A DNA stretch of 64,000 bases from Eximiradius sp. GTDB taxonomy: Bacteria > Bacteroidota > Ignavibacteria > Kapaibacteriales > UBA2268. Under the pieces are notes generated by a model, which searched no databases, was not told the DNA's origin, and saw only the letters and a program-made list of their open reading frames with translations. The stretch spans positions 148,933-212,932 of the forward strand of contig CAKZLY010000018.1 of assembly GCA_937127445.1 (NCBI GenBank), given 5' to 3'. The translations under genes were made by a program, and so were the position numbers. This document shows positions 62,349 through 64,000 of the stretch, piece after piece (within the stretch, counting starts at the first letter, position 1; every line of letters begins with the position of its first letter).

Positions 62349-63323
62349 ATGAATTTTGAAACTAAATTTGATGATTTCCGCAAAATAATCGAAAATAGAA
62401 TCAAAGAAGTAACACAGATTTTCGAACCACGTGATTTATACGAGCCATATAATTATTTTATGGCAGAAGGAGGAAAACGCATTCGCCCAGCGCTAACTAT
62501 GATGGCTTGCGGAGCTGCTGGTGGGCAACCCGAAAGCGCATTGGATTGTGGAATTGCACTTGAAATTATGCATAACTTTACGCTGGTTCACGACGATATT
62601 ATGGATAAATCAGATTTCAGACGCAATCGCCCGACTGTGCACAAAAAATGGAATGAATCGATTGCGATTCTTACAGGCGACGCTATGATTGGCTTTGCTT
62701 ACAAACTTCTACCAAATTACAAACGCTATTTTGAGATAATTCAGACATTTACAAATGGGCTGATTGAAGTATGCGAAGGACAAGTTTATGATATGCAGTT
62801 CAATTCTTCGCAAAATGTGAAAATTGATGATTACATCAAAATGATTGGAAAGAAAACATCTGCATTGCTTGAAACTTGTTGCGTTATAGGCGGATTGGTT
62901 GCCGATGCAGATAACAAGATTGTAGGAGCGTTGAAAAATTATTCAAAATACTTAGGATTAGCATTTCAAATTCAGGATGATTTGCTTGATATGATTGCCG
63001 ACGAAAAAGTATTTGGGAAAAAAGTGGGATTAGACATTCAAGAAGGCAAAAAAACATATTTAGTAATACTTGCAAATGAAAGAGCAGAAAAACCTGAGCA
63101 TAGAGATCTATTAAATCAATACTATAATTCAAATGGATTAAATGCTGAATATGTTTCCAAATTTAATGAAATGTTTATAGAATTGGGAATTTTTGATGAA
63201 GCGAAACGTAAAATCGCGGATTATTTTAAATCTGCCGAAGACGAATTGAAAGTATTGCCTGAAAATGACTACAAAAAGATGTTGTTATGGCTATTAGATA
63301 AATTGAATAATCGGAACTACTAA
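62349..63323 (+). CDS. trans-polyprenyl diphosphate synthase (short-chain type)
   Basis: A 324-residue prenyl synthase, paralogous to the one at 52488. First motif HDDIMD, with the residue five positions before it being Phe (HNFTLVHDD), second motif DDLLD. GGKRIRPALTMM, GDAMIGFAYK and KKVGLDIQEGKKTYLVIL are family features. An aromatic at -5 is linked in this family to short products (C15-C20), so FPP or GGPP synthase is likely. No two-residue insertion within the first motif, which argues against the classical bacterial FPP synthase. 8 bases after dprA. Confidence 0.9.
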   Translation: MNFETKFDDFRKIIENRIKEVTQIFEPRDLYEPYNYFMAEGGKRIRPALTMMACGAAGGQPESALDCGIALEIMHNFTLVHDDIMDKSDFRRNRPTVHKKWNESIAILTGDAMIGFAYKLLPNYKRYFEIIQTFTNGLIEVCEGQVYDMQFNSSQNVKIDDYIKMIGKKTSALLETCCVIGGLVADADNKIVGALKNYSKYLGLAFQIQDDLLDMIADEKVFGKKVGLDIQEGKKTYLVILANERAEKPEHRDLLNQYYNSNGLNAEYVSKFNEMFIELGIFDEAKRKIADYFKSAEDELKVLPENDYKKMLLWLLDKLNNRNY

Positions 63324-63391
63324 ATCAATACAAAATTCATTTATTCGTTAATTAAGTTTTGAAAGCTTATTCAAAATCATTGAGTAAAATT

Positions 63392-64000
63392 ATGAACAAC
63401 ATAACACCGAAATTGTTGCTACCTGAAATAGAGAGTTATCATAGATTAGAAGTGTATCGCCGACACGGAGGATACGAGCAATTTAGGAAAGCGTTGCAAA
63501 TATTGCCCGATGAGGTAATAGATATCGTAAAAAAATCTGGGTTACGTGGGCGTGGCGGCGCTTGCTTTCCCACAGGTCTCAAATGGTCTTTTATGCCTAA
63601 AGGGAATGACAAACCCAAGTATTTATGTGTGAATGGAGACGAATCTGAACCCGGTTCGTTCAAAGATAGGCAAATATTTGAGTATAATCCACATCAGTTA
63701 ATTGAGGGAATTCTTATCGCTGCGTATGCAATGGGAGTTACTGCTACGTATGTATATATTCGTGGAGAATACCATAAGTGGATAAATCTATTTCAGAAAG
63801 CATTAGACGACGCCTACGAAGCTGGATTGGTTGGTGAACGAATGAAACAAACATTTGGAACAAACTTTGCAACTGAAATATACGTTCATAAAGGAGCTGG
63901 CGCCTATATCTGTGGTGAAGAAACAGCGCTGATGAATTCAATTGAAGGAAAACGCGGATATCCAAGAGTGAAACCACCATTCCCAGCTCAAAATGGGCTA
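63392..64000 (+). CDS. nuoF: NADH-quinone oxidoreductase subunit F (5' part; runs off window)
   Basis: 203 codons are present. The protein is the NADH- and FMN-binding subunit of complex I, at the tip of the peripheral arm. NADH-binding [19 protein letters not shown]-binding [14 protein letters not shown], and [20 protein letters not shown] are all visible. The C-terminal 4Fe-4S cluster lies outside the window. The ATG at 63392 starts an N-terminus typical for NuoF. No other nuo genes are within the window; nuoE and others may lie beyond. Confidence 0.93.
   Translation, partial: MNNITPKLLLPEIESYHRLEVYRRHGGYEQFRKALQILPDEVIDIVKKSGLRGRGGACFPTGLKWSFMPKGNDKPKYLCVNGDESEPGSFKDRQIFEYNPHQLIEGILIAAYAMGVTATYVYIRGEYHKWINLFQKALDDAYEAGLVGERMKQTFGTNFATEIYVHKGAGAYICGEETALMNSIEGKRGYPRVKPPFPAQNGL

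Noticed and set aside
1..64000. Search for insertion sequences, integrases, phage genes, toxin-antitoxin or CRISPR repeats
   Set aside because: No transposase, integrase, regularly spaced repeat or typical defence gene was seen; the WYL regulator is not accompanied by a nuclease.

Overview
The window is an AT-rich chromosomal segment of a Gram-negative bacterium of the Bacteroidota/Chlorobiota superphylum. Direct signs are a SusC/SusD pair, four secreted proteins ending in a type IX secretion-like C-terminal domain, many lipoproteins and outer-membrane barrels, promoters of the TTTG-N19/20-TAnnTTTG type, and ClpC and RodA homologues. The mix of choice-of-anchor-D giants, Ycf48-like secreted repeats and double-OmpA proteins would fit a deep Chlorobi-side lineage such as Kapabacteria. 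That placement is inference and was not tested. No insertion sequence, prophage, integron or CRISPR array was seen. The left edge cuts folK and the right edge cuts nuoF.

Layout. 1-4230: folK and folB, a GT4 glycosyltransferase from a shared bidirectional promoter, and an amino-acid permease with an AraC-type regulator. 4401-9918: a four-gene envelope operon (giant PD40/OmpA-like lipoprotein, small lipoprotein, Cys-rich lipoprotein-barrel, small barrel). 10149-17093: thpR, glyS, rplS, an M29 aminopeptidase, then a PASTA protein, rodA and pdxA. 17519-27868: SusC, SusD, a secreted S51 peptidase, a secreted S1 protease and a sodium-dependent transporter, possibly one peptide-scavenging locus. 27861-32321: hpnE-aroD-aroEK-aroA, with a shikimate dehydrogenase-kinase fusion. 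32382-37321: a small envelope protein, rplY, prs, tRNA-Gln, tRNA-Lys, dxs and rlpA.

37475-39745 holds a WYL regulator, a rubrerythrin-like protein and an exported, membrane-tethered beta-carbonic anhydrase. 39746-51387 encodes large surface proteins: Ycf48-like repeats, a 1611-residue Gly-rich/choice-of-anchor-D protein, a double-OmpA barrel and a subtilase. 51371-56181: a TPR protein, a long-chain-type prenyl synthase and clpC. 56485-58988: an ECF sigma factor, an anti-sigma-like protein that appears to span both membranes, and a lipoprotein. 59001-64000: a GT-C glycosyltransferase, a TlpA-like lipoprotein with a CPYS active site, dprA, a second prenyl synthase and nuoF.

The most noteworthy unit is the ECF sigma / inner-membrane helix plus beta-barrel protein / lipoprotein operon. 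It resembles the dual membrane-spanning anti-sigma architecture described in Bacteroides, here in a possibly distant lineage with an extra lipoprotein partner. The four-gene 4401-9918 envelope operon is the least explained part of the window. Most of the rest is housekeeping metabolism with conventional families.
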